From the NCBI GenBank assembly GCA_027919835.1, contig JANVFP010000010.1:868001-932000 (forward strand): DNA of 64,000 nt, written 5' to 3'. The translations under genes and the position numbers were made by a program. The stretch is from Lentinula raphanica. Lineage: Eukaryota; Basidiomycota; Agaricomycetes; Agaricales; Omphalotaceae. Of the stretch, positions 1 to 10,496 are shown piece after piece (position 1 is the stretch's first letter; every line of letters starts with the position of its first letter). Below the pieces are notes generated by a model, which saw only the letters and a program-made list of their open reading frames with translations, was not told the origin of the DNA and did not search any database.

Positions 1-798
1 GTTTGGCATACTTTTTTCTGTCTCGTCATCCCCTCAACACCCCTCACCCTCTCCTTGGTTCTTTGGTTCCGGCTTTCCCGGAATCATCAGTTGTATACTG
101 TATCTTGTTCCTTTGCAATGGGGAGCCGTGCTTCCCCTGGTAGTCAGTAAGAGGGGGAAGTTTAGGCCCTCTTTCACTGCATTGTCAAGTTTTTGTTCCA
201 TAAACACCAAAACATCGAAATCTTTCTCATCAATACGTTTACAACTCGTTTTCCTTTTTTCTGTCTGTATTTAACCCTAGTTAAATCGAATGGGTGGGGC
301 TACTCCTCAAATAAATACATGGTATATCTTTGTAAATGTACGATGTTGAATACAATATATTTATGAATTCTCGAAATGTCAGGTCGCTGGTGGTCGAAAG
401 TTGTCAATAGGTCAGTGGCGACCTTGCCTCAGCCTCACTAGCGGTCTACGTTGATTCACCTTACATAGAATCAGTAGGATGAGAACCTCCACGAATTTCA
501 TTTTGTGAGATTGGCATCCTATCTAACTGTCCTGCTGAAGAGCAATCAATGTGGACGTCTCGAGCGACGAGGACGGCGATTCGCTAGGGCATTAACCTTG
601 TCATAAAGGCAAGAGCACTCAGGAGACTAGAAAAGGAGAAGCACGGTCACAACAGGTTGCACTAACATGTTCACCTCAGACTACACCACGGTAGCCAGTC
701 GGACGGTTATGGCTCCGTCCTGAGCTTGCTTTCCAGATGGTGACACAAGGCTCGATCGAATGACAGCGGTGCAGCACATTACAAAACTAGATGAAATC
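1..798. other. Intergenic flank, no gene seen
   Basis: No open frame here has a recognisable product. The right part is the 3' flank of the ARP4 gene on the minus strand. The left part is T-rich and AT-rich (for example the stretch around 310-365) and looks like untranslated or flanking sequence of a gene lying outside the window. Confidence 0.5.
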
Positions 799-2568
799 TT
801 ATTTACAACGCTGCCCAACGATAGCCTTTCCGTGTTCCTGCGACGTAATTCTTGAGCTCGAAGACACCTCAGAGAGAGAGCTTTGAAAACACACCTGCCA
901 TTCTTCGCGACTAATCCATAATTGATGGAAGGTTCCGAGACTAGCCAGAATACTTCCACCTAGCCAGCCACCGTAACGTCGCTCGATCGGGTTACCGGGA
1001 GCTTGGATTTTGAACTGATAGGAATGCGAGTGTCAGTCACAAACACAATGCATCGACTGCATGACACCTACATGCGGGAAAGAGCGAGCGAGCTCTGCCC
1101 CGAGCCGATCTGCGAGTCCGGAAAACAAGCTACCGCCTCCAGTCAAGACGACGTTGCTGATCAATACCTGACGCAGTTCGGGATCACAAGCTTTTAGAGA
1201 GTCAATAATCAGACCCGGAATGTGTTTGGGGATATTGGGATTCCCAGCCTGACGCAAAATAGTAAAGAATGACATGCAAGGGATTGAAAGAATAGACCCA
1301 CGACCAGTTGCGGAGAGTGAAGGAAGTACATTTCACCAACGCCAAACCGCTCAGGGCCGAACCAAGCGTTAAAGCCTGTCGGGAACTCGTACTGCTTAGG
1401 TTGGCGGTGTTGGACTACTCTGTAGAGCATCCGTTAGAATTGCAGTTTCACATAAAAGAGACCTTCACGCAACTGATCATTCCAGCCTTGGTCCAATACT
1501 CCTGCCACGCTTTGTACCCATTCCTCGACCTCACGAGCCTCGTACCATTCGCGCCATGACTGAGTGGTACCAGCAATTCGGTCCTCACGTAATGTGTATC
1601 GAGGAAGGGCATTAGCTTCTACAGGCTTCGACAGTGGTCAGAAAGCATACGTTAGGACTCGAAACACATACTTGTTTACTGGCGATAAGTTGATACGGAT
1701 ATAGTTCAGCCGGAGGGCGAATCGGATTCGGTGCAGTAAGGAGATGTCGCGCGTGGGCATGAACCAGTTTTGGCAAACTTGAATACTGAAGACCTGGATG
1801 ACAACTGTAGGAGGATAATGGGCCTTGCGTAGGAGCCACATACCCTTCCGTAGAACGAATCCGTCAACAACTGGTACAACACTGGCTGTTGATTGACCGA
1901 TATCAATCACAAGAGCAGTGCCTTTTCCTGCAGCAAATCTATACTTTGGGTCAGTTTTCCAGTCATTCTTGCCCTTCATCACTCACGTATTTAAAACACT
2001 TGTGTTAGCGATATAGAAAGCTGGGACTTGGAACTCCTCAAACATAATCTCTGCCATGCGTTCTCGGTTTGCTGGAGTGTTCCACGATGGTTCAGTTATA
2101 AGGACTGGATGTTCAGACGCGGAGCAACGCATCACGTCTTCCAGAGCATGTCGAATCAAAGCAGGTATTGGCCCGAAGTCAGAAACTGAGAAACTGGTGA
2201 GCCTTGGAGAGCGACAGTCTCCTCATTGATCGACGTACTCAGTCCATCGGAAACAGGGTTACCGATCTCCATGTTCGCCCTCCAGATCGAAGGTCCTGAG
2301 TGTCCAAAGTAACTCTTAGCCTTTCCCGCATTTTCAGAAGATCCAGCCTCGTTCATAGCGACATCACCATCTCCAGGAGAAGGCGATGGTGGGATGTAAC
2401 CATATGCTGAAGGTATGATAGCTTTTGGAGTGTCATCGCCTGCATAACCTGCGCGTAATGAAGAGGAACCAATATCTATGACAAGCGCAGAAACCTCATC
2501 TGTAATATTATCAGCAGCTAGTTGGGACAGAGTTGAAGGAGTTGCAGACCTCCTCCATAATTGACCAT
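799..2568 (-). CDS. ARP4: Actin-related protein Arp4 (BAF53 type), multi-exon
   Basis: This is a nuclear actin-related protein, known in the family as a subunit of the INO80 and SWR1 remodellers and the NuA4 acetyltransferase. The start at 2568 gives MVNYGGGLQ, followed by [11 protein letters not shown], the N-terminal Arp4 signature. After an acidic insert typical of Arp4 come [21 protein letters not shown], then [15 protein letters not shown], then the second phosphate loop [20 protein letters not shown]. The C-terminal part carries [18 protein letters not shown] and [19 protein letters not shown]. The last coding exon reads [12 protein letters not shown] and stops at 799-801; it is reached through an intron between roughly 840 and 915. 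At least six short introns break the gene. It is divergent from ERB1, with only 100 bp between the start codons. The family call is firm; some internal splice sites are approximate. Confidence 0.9.
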
Positions 2569-2668
2569 GGCAAGTTAGCGTGAAAAGATGTTGGAATTGA
2601 AAGTTCGCGTTGTTTGGACTTGTTGAAATCTCTCAAAATTAGCGCCCATCAAATATTTTTGGACTTCC
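2569..2668. promoter_or_regulatory. Divergent ARP4/ERB1 promoter
   Basis: Only 100 bp separate the start codons of ARP4 (minus) and ERB1 (plus), so both promoters and both 5' leaders must share this interval or overlap the neighbouring gene. No clear TATA box was seen. The pairing joins a chromatin-remodelling subunit with a ribosome-biogenesis factor; co-regulation is an inference. Confidence 0.6.
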
Positions 2669-5270
2669 ATGACTGCTCCTACTCGAAGTTCAAAAAAAAG
2701 AAAACAAGACGATGAAGATGAAGCACTCGTCGCCTCGAACAACATTAACATAGAAATGCAGAGTGATGAAGAGGAAGGGGAAGAAATCGAGTCTGACGAT
2801 GGAGGTGTAGATGAATTTCCCGAGATAGATGCCGGAAGCGACGAGGACAGTGAAGAGGACTGGGGTGACGGAAGCGACGACGAGGAGTCTGACGATGAGG
2901 AGGTTGGAGCTAATGGTGAAGCAAGTGATGACAATTCGCAAGAGGACTTGCATATCTTTCCAACAGCCAAGACTATCGTTTCCGACATAACTGGTCAAGA
3001 AAAACGCGTATATCCCGAGATAGAACCAGAATATGACTCTGATTCTTCAACTGAGGATGTAAGTTAAATCTCTTCGCTTTGGAAATCAACTCAACACGAC
3101 ACATAGACCCCAAATCGAGTGGGTGACATCCCAATGCATTGGTACGATGACTTACCTCACGTCGGTTATGATATGGATGGTCAAAGGGTCTTGAAGCCAG
3201 CTCGTGGCGATGAGCTGGACCGCTTCCTCAATACCGTTGAGGATCCGACTTCTTGGTCAGTATTCTATCCGAGATGTATATTTTTCGCGAATGTCTAACA
3301 TCGATCCAGGACCTCTGCATTTGACAAAAAGGCCCAGGCCGACAAGCCTCTCACAGCTGAAGAACTCGACATCATCCGCAGACTATATGCCAATGAAAAT
3401 CCTGATGCCAACTACGACCCCTACGAACCATTGACCGAATGGTTCACTGGCAAAGGAAAAGAGGAAATAATGCCTCTGACAGCCGCGCCTGAACCAAAAA
3501 GACGTTGGGTTCCCAGTAAATGGGAGCACAAAAAGGTTCTTCGAGAGGATTCAGTCTCTGAACTACTTCTGACATCTTAAACGATAGGTCATGAAGATTG
3601 TCCGTGCTATAAGACAAGGCCGAATATTGCCAAACAAAACAAAAACCACTTCCCAACCTCAGTTCTATGCTATATGGAACGATTCCTCTGTCTCACATGC
3701 TCCTCCATTACCTGCTCCCAAGCCACCTTTACCTACCAACTCCGAATCGTATAACCCTCCTGAAGAATATCTCCCGTCAGAAGAAGAAAAACAGCAATGG
3801 AAAGAAATGGATCCAGAGGATCGCGAACGAGATTATCTTCCACAAAAATATTCCGCGCTTCGACTTGTTCCTGGGTACGACCGATTCATCAAAGACAGGT
3901 TCAACCGCCAACTCGACCTATACATGGCTCCACGCGTGCAAAGGGTCAAGTTGAATATAGATCCAAACTCCCTGATACCCAAACTTCCCAGTCCGGCTAG
4001 TTTGAAACCGTTCCCCAACTACAAATCTCTCCGAGTCATTCATCAAAGTATGGCGCGGTGTGTTAGTGTCAGCCCGGATGGTGCTTGGGTCGTGAGTGGG
4101 GATGAGAGTGGCTTCGTCGGATTGTGGGAGGTGAATGTCGGAAAAGAGGTCAAGAAATGGAAATTCAACGGAAAGATTGGGTCCATCGAATGGTGCCCTA
4201 GAACAGATGTCACCTATTTCGTTGTGGGCACGTAAGGACCTTCATTCTGGCTTCTAGCTGAGGTACTGATGTTACGGTAGGGAAGATATGCTACATTTTC
4301 TCATACCACCCAACCTACCGCCTTCCGTCCTGCAACTCACCCAAAATATTTTGGCTCCCAGTACGTTACCTCCCGCACCCGAAATTCCATCCCCTGTGAA
4401 GTGGTCCACACCCTCGAGCGATTCATGGACAGATGAGACTTCTATTTTGATCGTCCACCTGCCTCCTTCGTCTGGTCTCACTACCCAACTCACCTGGCAT
4501 CGCCGAGGAGATTACTTGGCTTCTGTCTGTAGGTCTTCTGGCCCTTGAGTTATTTCCCACTCTCACCTGTTCCTCCAGCTATCGGTGCTAGTCAGGGAGC
4601 TGTCTGGATACATCAGGTATCTCGAAGGCACTCTCAAGCTCCGTTCAGAAAAGTCAGAGGGAAGGTACAGTTAGTACTCTTCCACCCTATGAAGCCTTAC
4701 TTCTTCGTCGCCGTAAGTGCCTTCTTCCTTCTCTCGACGCACTCTCTAACTGTGACTCAGACTCAACAATATGTCAGGATGTACAACCTTTCTGAGCAGA
4801 AGCTTTTGAAAACGCTCCAACCTGGGATCAAATGGATTTCTTCGATGGATGTTCATCCGTCAGGAGATCACCTCATTGTGGGAGGCTACGATAGAAAACT
4901 GTGCTGGTTTGACTTGGAGCTCAGCGATAAGCCGTATAAAGTGCTTCGGTAAGTTTTCAAACCCAATAATCGTGGCGCACAAGGAAACGTTTCTCTCACC
5001 CTCAGATACCACACGAGAGCCATCCGTTCCCTACATTTCCATCCAACATATCCGCTCTTCGCATCGTCGTCGGATGACGGAGTCATCCAAATTTTCCATG
5101 CCAGAGTGTACAATGATCTCATGACGGATCCACTCATAGTTCCCTTGAAGATACTTCGTGGGCATGAAATAACAAAAGGGTTAGGTGTCCTCCAAATCAA
5201 ATGGTGTAATCGACATCCTTGGCTCGTCAGTGGGGGTGCTGATGGTACTGTCAATGTATGGTGTAGTTAA
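2669..5270 (+). CDS. ERB1: Ribosome biogenesis protein Erb1 (BOP1)
   Basis: Erb1/BOP1 is the central member of the PeBoW (Nop7-Erb1-Ytm1) complex, needed in the nucleolus for 27S pre-rRNA processing and 60S assembly. The first exon encodes a basic KKRK stretch and a long acidic region (about residues 20-115). This leads into the BOP1NT domain: [20 protein letters not shown], then [14 protein letters not shown] and [19 protein letters not shown]. The C-terminal half is a WD40 propeller with visible repeats such as [36 protein letters not shown] and [15 protein letters not shown]. The gene has about seven short introns. The stop TAA lies at 5268-5270, directly after the last WD repeat, as is normal for the family. 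Confidence 0.93.
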
Positions 5271-6159
5271 TCTTGTACCCGTATGTCAAGTTTGTCATCT
5301 TCGCGAGATTCTCTCATATATTCTTCACTTCATCGTGTTCTCTCCACATGCCGTTGAGGCTGAGTTTGAACCGGTAAGGATATGATATCTCTTTCCAGGG
5401 TCTTGCTTCGTTCCATTTTCAGAGTCTTGCTCTGTTAGTTCCTTGTTTTCTCTCCACGACCGACAGTACGTATGATTGGAGCATTTCGTTTCCGACATCC
5501 AGATAGGTAAGCCTTCTGATTCAGATTAAGCGCATTGGCCGACTAACATTGGCAGTGGCTTGTAGCCTCTTATAGCTGGCGGAAGGCGCCCCAATGATAC
5601 CCAAGAGGTTCTAGCGTTGAAGGCGTTCGAATCGGTCAATAGTCATGTTTCAGCCGCACAAAGCCGTCAACTAGGAATCAACTAGCTTCCCAAACTCCAA
5701 TCTCACTCAAATTCTACATGTCATTTCGGGGCGCAAGGCAATCAGTTGTTTTCGCACGTATTGGCACGGTCGGTCCTGGTCGCTCAAACCCCATCGACAA
5801 GAACATCAGCATCGAAGAACTCTGGGTCTTTTTTTGGACCCGGATTATCGAAGTCTGTACTATTCATCTCGTCCCACAATGACTAACATTGCAAGGATCA
5901 AAAAGAATTGTCAGTTCTAGTTTGGTATACTTATGACAGCGATGCAAAAGGAATAAGCTTCACGCCATAAGTGAAAAAAGAAGTACGCATCCCGTCATGC
6001 TTTGGTTACAAAGAAACGGACGTTATTCTCGTTTCCCTTTTAACTGACCTGGCTTGCAGCTGGGGAACCAGTTTCTCGCATCCTTTTCCTCGTTCTACTG
6101 TCCTTCCTTAATCTCTTCCTTTGTCCAGCCTCTGCATTAAACTTCGCGAGCCCCACGCG
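5271..6159. other. Intergenic, ERB1 to membrane-protein gene
   Basis: About 0.9 kb without a supportable coding region. The left part is the ERB1 3' flank. The segment at about 6040-6155 is pyrimidine-rich and immediately precedes the next start codon, so it is probably the promoter and leader of the membrane-protein gene. No RNA gene or repeat was recognised. Confidence 0.5.
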
Positions 6160-8051
6160 ATGGTCGATTGGTCCGATCCTCAAGTAATCCAGCGTGATTC
6201 CCGTGCGTTTGCTTCAGCTCGCTTTCATGATCTTCAACTGACTTTGTGCTACCTGCCTATCTAATAGTGGCATTCGACCGAGTCGTCTTTTGTTTCCTGG
6301 GAGTCACGATTTGGGAACTGTTCTCTACTTGTGACTTCGAATGGTCTCTGATACAAGGGCGTCGTAAACTTCGATGGCCTCTGGTGAAAACTTTTCAATC
6401 CAAGCTGTCAGCCGTCGTACTCATCATCTTTCATAGGGTATGGTCCACCAACATCGGATCCAGGCGTTTCTCTGAACGATTGATAGTTTTCTTCTTCCTG
6501 TCCCGCTATTGTATCCTGCTGGCTTTCATTGGCATGTGCGTCTACGTCCCAATATTGTTGCTTGTGATCGAGCTACAAATATGATCTGATAGAATCATTT
6601 CATTGTCTGTCACAACTCGGGTGAGTGGCTACTTAGCCGTCTGTAATCATTACACTGGAACTGAACGTATCTGATACTAGATCAACTGCGGAGTAAGTCC
6701 TCTTTGGCATTCGTATAACGAAGACATCCTCTGAATCACAGTCCAGGCGCTCTATGTGTTCAATTCGGTAAGCCGGTAAGCTCGAGTCTCTACGATGAGT
6801 TAACGGTTTTTCAGTGGGCTGGGAACATGACTTTGCTATGCTCCTCGACGTCTCTTATGCTTCGAACGTGAGTATGCTATACTCATGTTCTTTGAGGCCT
6901 AATCCTGAAATCTCCTTGTCAGCATCGCCTTGTGGGAGCGTAAGTTGATAATTGTAGCGCCGCTTGGCTTGTTATGTGTTGCCTTCTGGGCAATCCTCTA
7001 TCGCACCATGTTCATCGTGCGGGCAGAATGGAACTCTTCTGCTGCAAGTTGCATGGTGACCTCAACTGAACCCTCGTTGCTTAATGTCACTTTCTTCTTC
7101 AGTAAGTCTTAATAATCTTCCCTGCTATAAAATCTCAATTATTCTGGTAACTCTGGTAGCAATGGGCTTCGACTTTGTGATTCTGGTCTACACTTACGTC
7201 GCGTTAGTCACAAAACATACTGCACGCACTGATCTTTGGAAACTTCTATTCCATGATGGACTGGTGTATTTTCTGGTGACTTTCACTGCTAACTGTATTC
7301 CTGCTGTGAGACACATGCATTCATTTGTTCTGTCTGTCCATACCAAATTCACTCATTTGCTCCGTCTTTTTACAGGTTTTCAACGTTCTGAATCTTAATA
7401 GTGAGTCTCGAAGTTCTCCTGGGATAGGTCCATGCGTTGACGCTTCCTTAATCTCCAGCCCCAATGAATGTGTGAGTTTATCTTCCGGTGTAAATCCCAT
7501 GCTTCTGTTTAACCTGTCTATCCTCCAGCGTGGCCACAGTAAGTCCTTCCCAATGGGCCAGTTGGATGTAATGAGAACTGATATCACTCCCAGACCCCAG
7601 CAGCAGCCGTGAGGTAGTACTATGTTAAAGCCGCGACAGGACAACCACTGACTCCTATCTTTCAGTTCTATTGCGTCCTGTAGGGCGGTAATGAGGCTCT
7701 TAGATTACACTTCCGGCGATGTCTACGTCCATTCCATGTCTGGAGCTGCTCAATCTTCCGGCAACAATCCTACTCGTCAGGTTCAGCCCCGTGTATCCGC
7801 CGTAGTTCCAAAATTTGCGACGGCGCGGGCAGAAGTAATGGTGACTACTGAGCACATTACCATGTCAGAATTTGTGTGCGTCTTAATTTCTCTTTATTTT
7901 CATAGTATTGGCTAAAGAATATATCAGGTCGGATTCAGATTCTCCCTATTCAAAAACTAGTCATTCCATTGGAAATGACCTTGACATCGAGGAGGTTGTC
8001 GATGATCATAAAACACCCAGGGCTTCTTCGGAGTGTGCATCTATTGTCTGA
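6160..8051 (+). CDS. Multi-pass membrane protein of an Agaricomycete family
   Basis: No function is known to me. The start MVDWSDPQVIQRDS at 6160 is joined across a short intron to FDRVVFCFLGVTIWELFSTC. Many small exons follow, encoding hydrophobic helices: FFLSRYCILLAFIGM, WAGNMTLLCSSTSLMLRT, IVAPLGLLCVAFWAILYRTM, a cysteine-containing loop and FTMGFDFVILVYTYVAL. The conserved element ARTDLWKLLFHDGLVYFLVT precedes the last helices. The cytosol-like tail is hydrophilic and ends with EEVVDDHKTPRASSECASIV. About seven helices are apparent, a GPCR-like topology shared by an orphan family that I recall only from mushroom-forming fungi. At least eight introns were inferred. The order of exons is clear, though exact junctions in the tail are less certain. 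Confidence 0.72.
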
Positions 8052-8241
8052 GGTTAGATTGAATTCTTGTGGGTGCCCATTTGTTTTCGCATTAGAAAAA
8101 ATGGATGTATACATACGTAGAATATAGCAAGTGTTGACTCAAAGAAAATTCAAGAGGCCACTGAATGAAGAGTGTTATCAATGAGAAATAATATGATATA
8201 TGCATTTGGGGAAATATAAGTGAGTAAGGTATCCTTGTTTT

Positions 8242-8928
8242 CTATCTTCTTCTTTTCGAGCGCCCTGCTTTGCGCCGTGCAGCTATCCCTCCTTGCCTAT
8301 TCATCCCTTTTCGTGAAGGTTGTGCCGAGAGACCCTTGGACAAACGCCATTCCTCTCGCCTGGAACCCCTGGGGCCATGAGTTGATATGCGGGTCGATGA
8401 GAAAGACTCGGTTTTTGGAACATCATCGAGTTGCATAGAATCTGCGATTGGTGTTCGTGGTGAATATAGAGGAAAAAGAAATGATAAATGTCCAATGCGC
8501 GAACCTTCGACTACATTCGAGATATCCGAAGGTCCAGAAACTGTGAAAAGGAGAGAAAGTGTCAATGGTCATTCAAACACACATCAAAGTGATCATTGAA
8601 AGAGCCAAGCATTCTCCGTAAATTTTCAGAGATGTCGGGTTATGAGTGGATTGCGCAAGGCCTGCGCTAGAGAGTTCATGCTATCCGGAGAAATATCGTC
8701 TGGGTCTAAGAGACCGAGCGCAGCAAGCCAGTACGAACCTGGTTCGTCTCCTGCACCAGCCGAGTCGTCTCTCAGTATATCGTCTCCATCTTTGTCCTTT
8801 GAAACAACGGCTGAAAGTCGAGCATTGAGCCGGTGCAAACGGGCAGCTTCTGCTGCAGCGTATACACCAGCTTCACGCTTTTTGGAGCGAAAGTCGCGCT
8901 TGACTTTGGATCGGAGTGATTTGGCCAT
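8242..8928 (-). CDS. DUF2423 (YBL028C-like) basic nuclear protein
   Basis: The start at 8928 reads MAKSLRSKVKRDFRSKKRE, the hallmark N-terminus of the DUF2423 family. In yeast these are small nucleolar proteins linked to large-subunit biogenesis. The first exon continues through an acidic stretch to WLAALGLLDPDDISPDSMNS. The 3' exon ends with RISTHGPRGSRREEWRLSKG and a basic tail, RRKAGRSKRRR, stopping at 8242-8244. A small middle exon (about 8515-8550, SGPSDISNVVE) joins through an intron with clean GT-AG ends. The junction between exon 1 and this middle exon could not be resolved: the first frame stops before any in-phase GT donor, so a GC donor or another exon is needed. Family identity rests on both conserved ends. 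Confidence 0.78.
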
Positions 8929-9193
8929 TGTTGTCGTTGATGTGGGTGGTTGGTAGAGGTGTGGATGGTGGCGGTAGATGACTGAAATTTTTATATCACG
9001 TAATCATGCGGTTCCGCTAAGTTTTGCCAAAGCCTGCCAAACAACAAACCTCAAGAAAAACTTGAAGAAGATTGAAATTCAGCCTTGTAATATGCTATCA
9101 ATCTACAGGACTCGAATATACGCGACAGAGAGTGGCTTGGGACCCAACTATGACTCCAGGTTTCTCGGGTGTAACAGCATGGTAAAATATGTA

Positions 9194-9661
9194 TCAATCC
9201 TCTTTGTCCTCTCTATGATGAAATAATCAATCAAGACGACATCGGGCACGAAGGAAAGTGGGATATACCGGATGTATAGAACATTATTACACCTGGAAAG
9301 AATGTACATGAATTCAGAAGAGATTGCTGCATCCATTAACTCACCTGACAAGAACCTCTCCAAGGGTGCCAGTTGAATTCCCATCCTGAAATTCCTCCGT
9401 ATTCACCATCTGTAACCATCATGAGTCGATATAAGCAAAGGATCTCATCCCAAGGAGAAAGACGTGCCTGGAGGTTGATATAGCCATCCGTGCTAACAAG
9501 GAAACCCCTGTACTCTAAACCCCACTTCAGAAGTACACGAATGCGTTTCCCGGTGAGCTCCTGGATGAAAGGTTTTGGGTTCACTGGGTTCACCTGCGTA
9601 GCAAAGTCCTATCGTCATAATCATACCATTGACGAAGACGAGATGCACATACCGCAGACAT
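9194..9661 (-). CDS. SMX3: Small nuclear ribonucleoprotein SmF
   Basis: SmF is one of the seven Sm-ring proteins that assemble on U1, U2, U4 and U5 snRNAs. The spliced protein begins with a 9-nt coding exon (MSA, 9653-9661). It continues [20 protein letters not shown] and [20 protein letters not shown], which carry the Sm1 motif. [20 protein letters not shown] follows, and then the Sm2 motif CNNVLYIR, ending in EDKED. The last exon is only a few codons long and is reached through an intron between about 9214 and 9262. Without that splice the frame would run on into an unrelated tail. The intron at 9410-9467 has a GC donor. The gene is divergent from NC2-beta across 107 bp. Length of about 86 residues matches the family. 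Confidence 0.93.
9410..9467 (-). other. GC-AG intron in SmF
   Basis: The exon ends CTCCAG and the intron begins GCACGT and ends TTACAG, 58 nt in all. Only this junction keeps the conserved order ...GYINLQ followed by (M)VNTEEF in frame. The nearest GT donor, three bases further in, gives the wrong frame. Confidence 0.8.
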
Positions 9662-9768
9662 GATGGTTTTTGAGAAGAAAACAGAACACGTGCAGTGTTT
9701 GCAAATCTTTCCCTGCTGACTCCTGAGCGCTTCTTTCTCACTTGCTCTTGCTCACCAACTTTTCCGCC
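9662..9768. promoter_or_regulatory. Divergent SmF/NC2-beta promoter
   Basis: 107 bp lie between the start codons of SmF and NC2-beta. The part next to NC2-beta is CT-rich (about 9730-9765), as is common just upstream of fungal transcription starts. No TATA box was recognised. Confidence 0.55.
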
Positions 9769-10419
9769 ATGTCAGACCGCGAAGGAATTGGTGCTTCAAC
9801 AAGTGATGACGATCTGTCGCTTCCAAAGGCAACAGTAGCCAAGATGATCGCAGGTAGGTCAGGTATCTCATCGGTAATGATGATTCTTACGCACCTTTGT
9901 CAGAATTATTACCGAAGGATGTAGTTTGCGCAAAGGAGACGCGCGATCTGGTTATAGAGTGCTGTGTAGGTGAACGAACTTCATGTTGTTTCATGGAGAT
10001 TGCGCCGACTAAGCTCAAAACGCAGAATTCATTCATCTGATCTCATCTGAAGCCAACGACATTTGCGAGAAAGAGTCGAAGAAAACAATCGCTCCTGAGC
10101 ATATAATTAGCGCCCTCAAGGTGTGCATAGTCTCTCGATCACAAACCGACTTTCTGATGACTTGGATGTCGCAGGCGTTGGGCTTCGACCAATTCACTTC
10201 GGAGGTTGAGGACGTTCTGAAGGACCACAAACAGCAGCAAAAGGTGCGTTGGCAATCCATCCTATCGCTCTCATTGTCAACCTCCCCCCGCAGGATCGAG
10301 AGAAGAAAGTTTCGAAGTTCGAGCAGTCGGGAAAGACAGAGGAAGAACTGCTTGCAGAACAAGAAAAGTTATTCGCAGCGAGTCGGGCTAAATTCCAACC
10401 TCCGACTGGACCACAGTAA
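9769..10419 (+). CDS. NCB2: Negative cofactor 2 subunit beta (Dr1)
   Basis: NC2-beta pairs with NC2-alpha through a histone fold. It binds TBP on promoters and blocks entry of TFIIA and TFIIB. The start MSDREGIGASTSDDDLSLPK leads into the histone-fold helices: ATVAKMIAELLP, VCAKETRDLVIECCVEFIHL and SSEANDICEKESKKTIAPEH. ALGFDQFTSEVEDVLKDHK comes next. The charged C-terminal tail, EKKVSKFEQSGKTEEELLAE, ends in PTGPQ at 10419. Four short GT-AG introns separate five exons and all joins keep frame. Total length, near 140 residues, is usual for fungal Dr1. The gene converges on the PfkB kinase gene, with 77 bp between stop codons. Confidence 0.93.
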
Positions 10420-10496
10420 CACTACGGACCTCAATAATCTATCTTTATTTGTCAACCTGTATCACCATTCAATGTACCTCTAAAGCGTTCAGGTCC

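Noticed and set aside
2575..2998. Ser-rich minus-strand frames opposite the ERB1 acidic N-terminus
   Set aside because: They are mirror images of the Asp/Glu/Ser codons of ERB1. No start context, splice partners or family features.
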